Of a stretch of DNA of 30,604 nucleotides, positions 1 to 12,875 are shown piece by piece. The position numbers were made by a program, and so were the translations under genes. Position 1 is the stretch's first letter; each line of letters begins with the position of its first letter. The DNA is taken from contig CDMY01000654.1 of assembly GCA_001179505.1 (NCBI GenBank), forward strand, positions 5,467 to 36,070, written 5' to 3'. Below the pieces are notes generated by a model. The model was not told the origin of the DNA, did not search any database, and saw nothing but the letters and a program-made list of their open reading frames with translations. The stretch comes from Vitrella brassicaformis. Taxonomy: Eukaryota; Sar; Vitrellaceae.

Positions 1-13
1 GGGGGGGGGGGGG
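1..13. other. poly-G run at window edge
   Basis: Thirteen consecutive G residues open the window. Nothing comparable occurs elsewhere, so this is probably a contig edge, a gap filler or a homopolymer artefact rather than biology. Confidence 0.6.
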
Positions 14-74
14 TTGCACACACGTGCAAGGTGAGCAACGGATTGTTCGGTGCGCGCGGTGTTCTGTTTGTCAC

Positions 75-2207
75 CTTGGTGAGATCGTGTGTGCCATCCC
101 CATCACACACGAGCATCAACCGGCCCAGCCCGCGACACACCACCTGCAGCCATGCACCAGCGCCCGCATCAGCACAATGCAATCCACATTCTTCTCCTAA
201 ACCAACCCGGTCGGCGCTCCCGAGCTCCTTGACGCCCTCCACTTCGCCCTTGCCCAACACGCCCGCATAAACGCTCCAATACCAGTCCATGAGCGCCGCC
301 CCATCGGGCCACATGGCCTTGACCGCTGCCTTCATGAGACCACGGTCAGCCGGCCTGTCGACCAGGCGGTCAGGCAGGGAGGCAAAGAGGGCCACTGCTG
401 TGGCGGGTGTGACCGAGCCGGGTGCCGTGTGGTTGGCGAGGATGCGTAGGAGGATGGAGTAGAGGGTGGGGCGCATGGCCACCGCGGCTTCTCGCATCTG
501 GCGGGACGGCAGCTGACTGACCGGCCCTTTCACGTGCTCCTCCCTGAGCACACCGACACACAGCCAGACAGACAGCCGAATCAGCGGGGAGAGGGGAACG
601 TTCGAGAGACCCACTTGAGTGTCCTCGGTGTGCGGCCGTCGTCAGTCGGCAGGTCGGCCAGCACCTCGAGGAACAGCCGAAGAGGCGTCGCGTTGACCAC
701 ATTGGCCACCACAAAAGACAGATAGCGGGGCACGGCGAAATGAGGGTCCGGATGGGCCTTCAGCGTCTCGTGCACGAAGAGCCTCACGCTCCTTTCCATC
801 GCCGGCGCCTCCACACGCGACGCAAAAAGGCCAGGGTCCGCCAGGGCCACCAGCAGACGGTCAAATAGAAAGCTATCGGTGAATCGGAAGCCGCCCTTGT
901 CCTCGGCTGTGGCCATGGTGTCCATCAGCGACGTGAGGACGAACTTAGTCACATTGCCGTTCTCATGTGTGAGGGCCCGCAGCACCAGACACTCCACCCA
1001 CAGCGGCTGCATCGATGTCAAAGGGGTGGAGTCGGGCATGCTGCTGCCGCACAGCCGCATGAGAGCCTTGAAGCGGGGCGGCCACTGGGTCTTCACCAGG
1101 TGCGCGGCGTACTCTTCCAGCACATCCATCAGACCGAAGAAATCCGCCCACCCGTCCTTTCGACCCCCCTCCTCTCCTCGCGCCAGCAGCCTCTGAAGCA
1201 TCATCTTGGCGCGCTTCCGCGTGATCGATTCTGTGTCCGCCAATCCCCTCACAATGGCAGCCCATCGGCAATCTGACGCATGGGCGAGAGGCAGCGATCG
1301 AGGCGAGAAGAGGTGGCCGAAGCAAGCCACGGCAAAGGCGTACGAGGACTGGGTGTGCCGTACTGATGAGAAGAGCAGCAGGGCGGTGTCGGGTGCTGAT
1401 GGCGATGCGTCAAGGACAGGCGGCGCTAGGGTGAGCAACAGCCGGAGAGGTGCGGGGATGTCAAGCCTCGTCGGGTGCGATGGAATGGGGGGCGGCGCGG
1501 AGCCGGCGAGGGACACCAGCAGAGGGGTCAGCGCCGCAACAGCCGCCGACAACCGTTGCTGTCGGTTGGTCTCCCACAGTTGTGTCAGATAGCAAGTCAC
1601 CAGTTCACCCAAAGCGACAGCCGACACCGTCCCCTCTGACCGATCGCCATCCTCATCATCGCCGTCCGCATTTGCCGCCTTCTCAGCCTCACGCACAATG
1701 ACGTCCTCCAGCGGGAGTTCATCAGAAGAGAGGCTGGCAGCGAGGCGACAGACGGAGGGATGGATGCTGCTGAGGTTGCTGCACCGCAGGATGGCGACAC
1801 ATGTGGTCGATATGAACGGCTGGACGGCAGCCTGCACGCTCGTGTCGTCCTCGGTGTTCGCCTGGCTGATCAGGTAGGCGAATGCCCGAACCAGGAGAAG
1901 CACATGCCGCTTGTCCAATGAGCTCACACCAGCCTGATTGCCACAAGCAAATAGGAGCCATATCAAATCTCACTGAGTGCGTGCATCGTGCAGTCACCTG
2001 CGTGATCTCCGTGTTGATCTGCGCCGCCAGCTGCAGGGCCCGCCTCGCCGTCAGCTGCTGGCCCGCTGCCTCACCGGAAGATGCTGACGATGGGACAAGA
2101 ACGAGGGGCCCAAAGTGCTGCAGCAGCTGGTCTATCATCGACTCGGTGACGCTGTCTTCCGGCAGATCTGCCACGAAGCTCTTGACGCGCGAGATCCCAT
2201 CCACCAT
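75..2207 (-). CDS. large helical-repeat protein, possibly TARBP1/Trm3-like (N-terminal part, runs off left edge)
   Basis: Three exons read from the minus strand: 2207-1998, 1933-615 and 543-75. All junctions are GT-AG and phases agree (0, 2, 0), giving about 666 residues before a donor at AAG|GTGAC leads out of the window. The start ATG at 2207 sits in a strong ACCACCATGG context. The protein is mostly leucine/alanine-rich helices without signal peptide or membrane segment, as expected for an ARM/HEAT-like solenoid; an acidic insert (DGDDEDGD) lies near residue 130. The stretch WADFFGLMDVLEEYAAHLVK, with a following tryptophan-containing helix, recalls the N-terminal solenoid of TARBP1/Trm3 tRNA ribose methyltransferases. 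In that family the SpoU catalytic domain is C-terminal and would lie left of this window. I see no catalytic motif, so the family call is tentative. The coding exons themselves are convincing. It is divergent from NKAP across 172 bp. Confidence 0.55.
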
Positions 2208-2379
2208 GGTGGTGCGCGGAAGATGAATCAATCGCTCGAATCAAGCATGGGGATCAGCCAAGCATCAAGCACTGACACTGCACACGCCAGAACACGGAGA
2301 TTTCTTCCGCAGCTGTGAGCTAAGCTCGCAGCAAGACTCCAAGCTCGCAAAACGCTGCCAAGGTTTCGTTTGGATAGTC
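2208..2379. promoter_or_regulatory. short divergent promoter region
   Basis: These 172 bp separate the two start codons of divergently transcribed genes and must hold both 5' UTRs and promoters. No TATA box is evident. Imperfect short repeats (AAGCTCGCA twice, near 2322 and 2341) are present. Confidence 0.5.
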
Positions 2380-5080
<2,701 letters not shown>

Positions 5081-6326
5081 TCTGATCACCTCCTGGGGCT
5101 GTGGCAAAAGTGTTGGGCGGGAGGATTGGGGGCATTTTTCGTGCATGCGTGGGGTGCACTGCGTTTCAAATGCACTCGTACGTGGATCCATCCAGCGGAC
5201 CTCCTGTGTGGTCCGTATGTGGTGATCGGGACGGTTCGTTCATTTCTGCCTTGCCTTGATGGCATCGATAACGCGCATCTACGCTACGCATCATCGCCTT
5301 TGTTCTGCCGTGTCAATCCACACACACACACACATGCACCACGAGCCAAGACATCACACGCATATTGACTCGCATAAAGAGAGAGACCACCCTCATCGAA
5401 TGCAGCCGTTCGTTTGAGCACTGGCCGATCTCCTGAAACAGGCCGCAACGATGGTGACGCCGCTGGCAACACAGGAGCGTCACTTTCGTTACAGCCTGAT
5501 TCACTAGATCGACCAATGCAGCACGAACGCATCCACTCAGCAATCAACCGGGTCAGGGGTGTCTAGGTATAGGTATTCTCTTGCATATTGTGTATAAGGC
5601 TGTCGCTTGCGTGGCCTCACCATACCAGTGTGCGCGCCTCAGCCGAGACCCTCCAACCCCCTGCACACACCAAGAGGGGAAACCTGGTGCACAGGACGTC
5701 GGCTGGCCGCGGACCAAGCAGCAGACAGGGATGAGCGCAAGCCACGCGTTCACAGACGACGACGCCAATCAGCAGCAGACAGGGATGAGAGCGCAAGACA
5801 AGAAAAATGCCAACGGATCGCATGGACAATGGAAAAAGACAGAGTGACGCCTGGGGTGGTAGAGGGAAGAAGCATCAGACGCACACGCAGAGAGACAGAG
5901 AGAGAGAGAGAGAGGCAGGCAGGCAGGTACATACACATCCACCACACACGCAAACACGGCGCTGTCTTAAAATGGCCGACCGTCTCCATCGGTCTCTCCC
6001 GTCTCCTACAACAACATTTCACTACTACAAAGCTACAGAGGGTCGGAAAAACGTCTTGGCAGCTCTACGCAACGGTGCACTGCACCGCAGCCGGCCGGCC
6101 GGCCAGGCAGCAGATGGAAAAGGAAAGTGACAGACAGACAGGTGAAAGATGACGCAGCCAGCCACGCAGATACGCCGAACGAATGGTGTGTGTCGGTCTC
6201 GCGCGCACACGGCAGCGTGGTAGCTGCCCGCCTGGACACACACACACGCACATACACACGCGACACGCGATGAACAATTCCATCCATCCATCCATCCATT
6301 CACCTGTGAGTTGTGTCGATAGGCCA
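5081..6326. other. intergenic region between convergent genes
   Basis: The NKAP and ST13 reading frames end here tail to tail, so both 3' UTRs must lie in this 1.2 kb. It contains short simple repeats (GGCCGGCCGGCC near 6098, ATCC repeats near 6281, CA and GA tracts). A short direct repeat, CAGACAGGGATGAG, occurs twice near 5723 and 5775. The reading frames here are low-complexity and unsupported. Confidence 0.6.
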
Positions 6327-8956
6327 TCACATGCCGGGGAAGCCGCCAGGGAAGCCGCCCGGCATGCCGCCACCAGGCATCCCGCCTGGCATGCCGCCCG
6401 GCATCCCGCCGCCGGGCATGCCACCGCCGCCCATCCCGCCGCCGAACTTGCCCATGAGCTTCTGGAACACCTTCTGGAAGGCCGGGTCGCTCATGTACTG
6501 TCATGTCAACACACACACACCATCCCCACACGAGATGTGTGTGAGTGTGTGGAGGGGGGGGGGAGGGCCTTGACTGACCTCCATCATCTTGCCGGGGTTC
6601 TTCTGCACCTCCTCCAGCTTCTTGGCCAGCTGATAGATCACACACACACACAAACCGCACCAGCGGATGGAGGGGTGCCATGACGTGCTTTGTACGCATG
6701 TGCCATGTGTGCACTGAACACACTTACCGAGGGGTCTTTGGTGATTTCCTCCGCGATCTCAGGGTCCCGCAGCAAAGTCTGCACGAAGTTCATGGGGTTC
6801 CCACCACCACCACCACCAGGCATCCCGCCCGCACCAGCACCAGGCATACCTGCCCCACACCACCCCACACCAACAGACAGACACACAGGTGTTGTCGAAG
6901 AGAAGACAGTGTGTCGTCTGTGCCGACCGACCTACCCGAGAAGTCGAGGTCGGGCATGTCGTCGTCATCCTCTTGCACGTTGGCACGGCTCTTCTTCTGC
7001 TCCTCCTCCTGACGCTTCTGCTCCTCGTAGCTGAACCGCCCAGGAACAACACACGACACACACCATCCACACACGTGGCTGCTGTCGTCATTGGTGTGGT
7101 GTGGTGTGGTGTGTTGCGCGCACCGTCGCTGAGCCTCGGCCTTGCGGCGCCTCATCTCCTTCTCGCGCTTCTTGCGCTCCTTCTGCAGCCAGACAGGCAC
7201 ACAGACGAGGGCCTTGTCTGTGTGTTGTCCATGTGTGTATGTGGCTGTGTTGGCAGGTGCCGACCTCCTCCTGCTTGCGCTGCTTCATCCGTCGCTTATC
7301 GTCGAGTTTGGCGAACTTCTCGTCGACCAGCTTCTGCAACTCCCACACGCCCTCGTCGTAGTCAATCTGGAGAGCATTAGAAGCAGGCAGGACACAACAC
7401 CGACGGCCTTGCTGCGTGCCTGCGTCTGCCTGTCTGTCCCTCACGCACCTTCTGGCCGAGGTCGAGGTCGCGATGGGCCTCCTCCCAGTGGCCCAAATAG
7501 CTGCGCGCACACACGCAGACACACGCAGACGGCCATTTCATCTCTGCCCACAGCTAATACATGTGCCTGTGGTTGGCTTGGCTTGGCTTGGCTGACCGGT
7601 ATGCCTTTCCTCTGATGCGGTACGCCTTGCCGTTGTCGGGGTTGATCTTGAGGGCCTCGTCGCAGTCACGGATACACGCTGCACACATGGACACAGGCAG
7701 ACACACATACACACAGATCGATCTCTCCCTCTCTCTCTCCCTCTGTGTGCGCGTGTGTGTGTGTGGTCAGAAAAAAAAGCGGCTTACCCATGGGTTTTTG
7801 GGCCTTGAGGAGGACGTCAGCTCGCTTGGTGTAGAGGAGGGCCGTGGGGTTGCCCATCTCAACCACCTCAGTCAACTTCAACACCGCCATCACGTAGTCA
7901 CCGTTCTGACACACACAACACACACACGGAGAAACAGATGCCCCGGCTCCCGGGAGTTCCGCTGCGTGTCCGTTCTTTCTCACCTCGATGGCCTCCTGTG
8001 CGGCCTCCTTGAGGTCGCTGATCTTGGTGTACTGACCCAACACACACCACACCATACACAGACAGACAGAGGCATGCCCTCAATCCCCCGCACATGCGCC
8101 CGTGTCCTCCCTGCCCACCCCACCTGTTCGTCGGTGAACTCGACTTCCCCTGCAGGGGCCAGCGAAGGGAACTCACTCGACTCGTCAGGAGCCATCAGAT
8201 CGGGGTCATCCTGACACATGCACACACACACACACACACATACGTGCGGGAGTCAAGTGCATTGAGGTGCGTGTGGATGGGACGGGGGGGGAGAAGGGGA
8301 TGCGTGTCAGTGGTCGCGTACCTCCTCGGGTTCGTTCTCTTCGATCTCCTCGTCCTCCTCTTCCTCATCCTCCTCGGGCTCGTTGTCCTCCTCCATCCTC
8401 TCGGTGGTGGTGGTCGGCTTGCCGTTCTTCATCGGCTCATCTGGACAGCCACAACCACACACACATATATACACACAGACAGAGGGCAGCCATCCACACA
8501 ATCAGCCTTCTAATGCACACCCTACCCTCATCGGCTTCTTCGACGTCGTCTTCCTTGCCCTCGGGCTTGGGCGGTATGGTGGCGCCGAGGCTCCGGAGGT
8601 AGTCGGTGAAGAACTGCAGCTTCGGCTCGTGCAGCACCTCGGGCGTCTGCTTCAGCAACGCAACGAAGTCCTTCAACGCAGCGACTGAAGCACACACACA
8701 CAGCGGCAGAGGGACAGGACACGATAAGCCACAGACAAGGAGCGAGACACCCATCATCTTCCTGCCCAGGTGACACCGCCAGCCGGCACCTGGTCAACAT
8801 GCGCCCTCTCCCTGTCTGCGTTGCTGCCTGTTTGTGTGTCGGTGGTGACATGACAGTCACATCTGTGCCGCGAGGAGCCCAGCCCTCCGTCGCCTGCGCT
8901 TTGTCTGCCTTGTGTGTGTCCCCTCTGCGCTCACTTTTGTTCGGGTCGATGCTCAT
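6327..8956 (-). CDS. ST13: ST13 / HIP, Hsc70-interacting protein (TPR co-chaperone)
   Basis: Fourteen minus-strand exons: 8956-8935, 8684-8526, 8440-8322, 8210-8124, 8031-7984, 7905-7788, 7678-7597, 7500-7449, 7366-7265, 7182-7124, 7030-6936, 6849-6728, 6629-6579 and 6497-6327. They join in phase to 428 residues (human HIP is about 370). Domain order matches HIP: an N-terminal dimerisation segment ([18 protein letters not shown]), an acidic linker, three TPRs ([54 protein letters not shown]), a highly charged helix ([20 protein letters not shown]), then a Gly/Met-rich part and a STI1/DP-like domain ([17 protein letters not shown] to [20 protein letters not shown]). The GGMP repeats lie at the extreme C-terminus here, whereas in animal HIP they precede the DP domain; a shorter Gly/Met patch does precede it here. 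HIP binds the Hsp70 ATPase domain in the cytosol and slows ADP release. Confidence 0.93.
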
Positions 8957-8991
8957 GGTCTCGGACGAGCGGGGCATCAAGCGCAGAACAG

Positions 8992-11286
8992 ATGATGAAT
9001 CAGAAAGCTGGCAGAGAGCTCAGATCTCACACCACACAGAGGTGCTGGCCTCTCTGCAACACTTCTCCAACTTCCTACAAGTCGGCCGCGAGAAATGCGA
9101 GCTCAAAGTGGCCCATGTGTGCATCTGTTCGCGCCCTTTCTGATGCGGACAAGTCACGTCTGTATGTGTGTGGGTTTCGTACGCTAATGGGGATTGACTG
9201 GGAGTGGTTTTCGAGTGCATTTCGTAAGGCTGTCGGTACAATACAACACATGCGTGTCTGGAGGCCTCGTGTGTTCCGGCGTGTGCATGTCCCATTGATG
9301 TTGAATGACGTGGCACCGTTTCGTCAGGCTGTATTGTCGGTCACTCGCCTGCTACTCACTAATCTATCCACCTCCACTTCCATGTATCATGTTGAGGCTG
9401 CCTTTATCCCGTCGACGTGTCCATCTCTCACATCGCTCTACTACAATGCCAAGCGTGTGGCATCTCTTCCTATGCATGAAGTGTCGTGTCCATGCAGTCT
9501 GCCTGCATGTGGTGCGTTTCCCAAGCTAGATGGTCATGTGTGTGCGCGTCTTAGCCAGCCCCTCATGCGTGAGTTGCTTGGTGTGCCTCTTCATTGGAAT
9601 CGAAACAGTACTTGCCTACCTTCTTTTTCCGCTATCACCCGTCAGTTCACTCGTATCGTCACACGCATCTTTCGTCGTATCTCTCAGCCAGTGCCACCCA
9701 CCTCTATTTTGGACCTCTGTGCGCATGCGTCTCTTAAGCCAGTGTACGATCGGTTAGTTCAGACAGGTCAGTATGTACGTATTCATGATGTGTTGCGTCA
9801 TGCATCCACACTTCGTCGTTTTGTTGCTGCACTTTTAGATAAGAGCAAGGGAGATATGGTTTGGATGTGTCCACTCATGTACATGCACGCCAACTGGCGC
9901 ATACACCTGGCCAGTCCATCATATGTGCTGTCCACATGTAATGATGATGTGGTGCTCAATGACTTTTCACGTCTGCCTCATTTTCTTGACGGCCCTCGCA
10001 TTGCCAAGCCTCGTGTGTCCCACACATGGGGCGTGGCTGTGTTTTGGCTGAAGATGAAGGCGTTTCGCGTAGGTTTGCATTCATGGGATGATATGAAATG
10101 GCGACCACTTAACTCATACTACAAGCATCGTTTTGCGCGTGTGTACAATGATGTCGGTCGCATTTTGAGTATGTGGAACGATTGGAGAGAGGATCACTTC
10201 TCCTGTATGCGCATTGGTTCACTTTTTGACGCCCTTGCATCTCACAATCGTTTCATTCATAGCCACGCTGTACTCAATGGCTGTGTGCTGTCATCGTCTA
10301 CCGTGCATGTCCATGATATTGGTAATTTTTACCCTAGCTGCCCACGTGATGACTCACTTGATGCGTTGCGTGCGCTCCATGACTACACTATCGCCCACAC
10401 CCGCTATCGTTTTGTCAATGTGCCTCGTGCTCCTGCCTGGCCGTCCATCCGTTCATCTTCGCGTCTCTATCCGGGTCTGTATGGCTTTATGCGCCGTACT
10501 ACCAGCACTCGTGTCAAACCCTTCTTCAGCACTAACTGTAATTACTTTTCGTGTCGTACTTACACATTAGAGGATGTCCTTGATGTTGTGAAGCATGACT
10601 TGGCTTATAGTTACACATCGCTCAGTGGTCTGTTGCTGTATCAGCGTGAAGGGTTTGCACAGGGCAGTCAGCTCAGTCCAGGCCTAGCCAACATATTCGC
10701 TGCTCATCGTGAGCGACAATTTATCAATGGTCTATCGTCGGATGAGCGTGAGGCTTTTCGGTTCTGTTTCGTACGTAGATGGATGGACGATCGTCTGCTG
10801 GTCGTGCCACCACATGCGTGTCTGCCTGCCCGCCTGCATGATGCGTTGAATGCAGTTGTCGATCGCTTGCTGGTACCCACTTTCTATCATGACAAATGTG
10901 TGTTAGAGAAGGATGAGTCAGGTGCGTATGTTGGCTGCGATGTGCACACTGATGCGACACAAGTCACTCTCTCACAACACAACCCTAATGCCCACTTGCT
11001 TACTCCCTATTCCTCTCACACTGTATTGCCTTTCATTCGTTATGTTCATGCATGGTCGTCAATGTCTGCTGGTCGCAAGGCCCATCTCGTCTATAGCCAC
11101 TTGCTACGTGTGCTCGATTACACGATGAAAGAAAAGGAGTGTCTGCTGCCGGCGCGGTTGCGTGACTGTCTTCATGAGTTGCGCTTGTTTGGGTATTCAG
11201 ACAGGATGCTATCTCGTCAGCTATATCGTATCCTTCGCTTCTTCCCGTTTCTATCTTCTCTCGTAGAACTTGCTTCGTTCTTCTGA
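8992..11286 (+). CDS. intronless reverse transcriptase-like protein (Penelope-like or related, no endonuclease seen)
   Basis: One uninterrupted reading frame of 764 residues from ATG 8992 to TGA 11286; a later ATG at 9187 (MGIDWEWF) may be the real start because the first 65 residues are low-quality. RT motifs appear in order: a fingers-type KWRPLNSYYKHRF; motif A DIGNFYPS (Asp about residue 442); motif B GFAQGSQLSPGLANIFA (about 555); motif C RRWMDDRLLV (Asp pair about 599-600, with Trp instead of the usual Tyr two positions before the first Asp); and a motif D/E-like HDKCVLEKDESGAYVG. The QGSxLSPxLANIF form recalls Penelope-like elements and retron/group II-type RTs. I see no GIY-YIG or AP endonuclease, gag, RNase H or integrase motif. 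It lacks the introns and GT-tracts of all neighbours and has lower GC with CGT/CAT-rich codons, which suggests mobile or transferred origin. It starts about 35 bp from the ST13 start codon. Confidence 0.8.
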   Translation: MMNQKAGRELRSHTTQRCWPLCNTSPTSYKSAARNASSKWPMCASVRALSDADKSRLYVCGFRTLMGIDWEWFSSAFRKAVGTIQHMRVWRPRVFRRVHVPLMLNDVAPFRQAVLSVTRLLLTNLSTSTSMYHVEAAFIPSTCPSLTSLYYNAKRVASLPMHEVSCPCSLPACGAFPKLDGHVCARLSQPLMRELLGVPLHWNRNSTCLPSFSAITRQFTRIVTRIFRRISQPVPPTSILDLCAHASLKPVYDRLVQTGQYVRIHDVLRHASTLRRFVAALLDKSKGDMVWMCPLMYMHANWRIHLASPSYVLSTCNDDVVLNDFSRLPHFLDGPRIAKPRVSHTWGVAVFWLKMKAFRVGLHSWDDMKWRPLNSYYKHRFARVYNDVGRILSMWNDWREDHFSCMRIGSLFDALASHNRFIHSHAVLNGCVLSSSTVHVHDIGNFYPSCPRDDSLDALRALHDYTIAHTRYRFVNVPRAPAWPSIRSSSRLYPGLYGFMRRTTSTRVKPFFSTNCNYFSCRTYTLEDVLDVVKHDLAYSYTSLSGLLLYQREGFAQGSQLSPGLANIFAAHRERQFINGLSSDEREAFRFCFVRRWMDDRLLVVPPHACLPARLHDALNAVVDRLLVPTFYHDKCVLEKDESGAYVGCDVHTDATQVTLSQHNPNAHLLTPYSSHTVLPFIRYVHAWSSMSAGRKAHLVYSHLLRVLDYTMKEKECLLPARLRDCLHELRLFGYSDRMLSRQLYRILRFFPFLSSLVELASFF

Positions 11287-11626
11287 TCGTGTCTGTTGTG
11301 TATCGCCGCATCCCGCGAGACTAATACCGCTGCGGTCAGCTGCCTTGACTCTTTTGCATGCTCAGCCAGTAGGCGTTTGCGATCTCATTCTTGGCAGACT
11401 TTGATACTCAATGGACGTGTGAGCGGTGTGAAGCACGTCAAACTCACAGATCTTGATGGAGGATGGGATTGAACTGAACGCATCGCCTTTGCGCCACGGG
11501 TGAGTGGTGCACACAGGACACAGATCTGCCGACTTGCAGCTCGTTATGTGCTGATCTGCCCTCTGCTTGTTGCAGGTTTGGCTGCTGGCTGAAGCGAACC
11601 CAATAGCATACGATGATGCCGCCTGG
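11287..11626. other. spacer between RT ORF and TPR gene
   Basis: This 340 bp holds the RT 3' flank and the TPR promoter/5' UTR. I see no poly-A tail, terminal repeat or clear target-site duplication after the RT stop. A possible 3' splice site (TTGTTGCAG) near 11575 could end a 5'-UTR intron. Confidence 0.45.
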
Positions 11627-12723
11627 ATGACGGCATCTGCGCAGCGATACTCCTCTAGGCGCTCTCGAGCGTTGCCGTCGTCAGTCGCGTTGATGGTGGC
11701 TCCTCTGGCCGCATTCATCTCTGCTGATGCAGCTGCTTTCCTTCCATCCAGCCACTGCCTTCTCGGGGCTTCCGGGCAAAGGCAGACAGGCGTCATCATG
11801 CGGAGGAGAGATTTCCCTCCAGTGCTGCAAGCACTTGTGCCGACGCAGGAGAGTCCAACGGGTCAGGATGACGTCAACGTGGGTGTGGAGCAGCTCGTGC
11901 GGCGGGGCATGAGCCGCTTCGCTGAGGGCAGGGTGCAGGATTCGCTGAAGGACTTCAACACGGCCATGGAGAGGAGGTGCGACGGGACAAACACAACATG
12001 GATGATCGATGCCATGTGTCGTGTTGTGTTGTGTTGTGTTCTGTCTGTCTGTCTGTCTGTCTGTCATTCATCGGCAGGCCTTCGTTGTCTCCCTTCTTGT
12101 GGCAGCGTGGGATTTCGTTATATTATGTGGGGGACTATGCCGAGGCGGCGGCACAGTTCAGGCGGGACGTGTCGGTCAACCCGAGCGACACAGAGGAGGT
12201 ATGCAACCGTCGTCATGCTGGTTGGAGAGATGAAGAGGTGATGTGTGTGGTGTAGGCCATATGGGCCTTCTTATCTGAGAGCCGGCTATACGGTGACAGC
12301 CCGACCACTCACCGACAAGTCCTTGTGGCACCAATGGCTCTTTCAGGTACTGACAAGGCCCGAGAGTCCCTTCTCACCATAAATGGTGAAAGGCGGCCGC
12401 TCCTGCAGCTGGTCTACGAGTCGCTGCGGGATGGCGGGGATTCACCGCGGCTCGACCAGCTGAAACGCATTGCAGACACGCAGAGGGGCGGGGCGTCATT
12501 CTACGCCTCGCTGTACCTTGGGCTGCTATACGAGGCGATGGGCGACGTGGGCGAATCGCGCCGGTGGATTGTGAGGGCCGCCGAGTCGCCGTATGCGAGT
12601 GAGAAGAAGGGGGCAGAGTGAGGATGGGCACGTACACGGCTCTGGTGTGTGTGTGTTGCAGGTTCCGGTGACTACATGGGCGCGGTGGCGAAGGTGCACC
12701 GGATGGCACGGGGATGGTGGTGA
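11627..12723 (+). CDS. TPR protein with bipartite plastid-type leader
   Basis: Five exons: 11627-11976, 12078-12198, 12256-12292, 12347-12598 and 12662-12723, in phase, giving 273 residues (251 if ATG 11693 is used). Two TPR-like hairpins are visible: VEQLVRRGMSRFAEGRVQDS with DFNTAMERRP, then LWQRGISLYYVGDYAEAA with QFRRDVSVNPSDTEEAIW. They are followed by RLYGTDKARESLL, FYASLYLGLLYEAMGD and SGDYMGAVAKVH. This motif order matches a conserved plant and algal TPR protein of unknown function. The leader has arginines (SSRRSRALP), a hydrophobic run (VALMVAPLAAFISADAAAF) and a phenylalanine after alanine, followed by a basic segment. That is the pattern of bipartite presequences for complex plastids, and I infer import into the plastid. 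The 54-nt intron 12293-12346 is divisible by three; removing it restores the family's LYGxDxAR motif. Confidence 0.8.
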
Positions 12724-12875
12724 TGGAATGAGATGCGGGCGATGCAGCCGATGGATGACGTCGTGTGCAGTTAGTCGGCCGATGAGCTGAGGTTTGTTGT
12801 TTGAAGATGCATGGGGGTGGATTGCATTCATGGGTAGAGAGAGAGACATGGGTTTGTGTGTCATATGATCGATCA

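Noticed and set aside
8949-9143. Plus-strand reading frame [20 protein letters not shown].. upstream of the RT
   Set aside because: It overlaps the ST13 first exon and the RT start in another frame, and has no homologous motif. I considered it as a first exon of the TPR gene with the RT inside an intron, but no exon phase evidence supports that.
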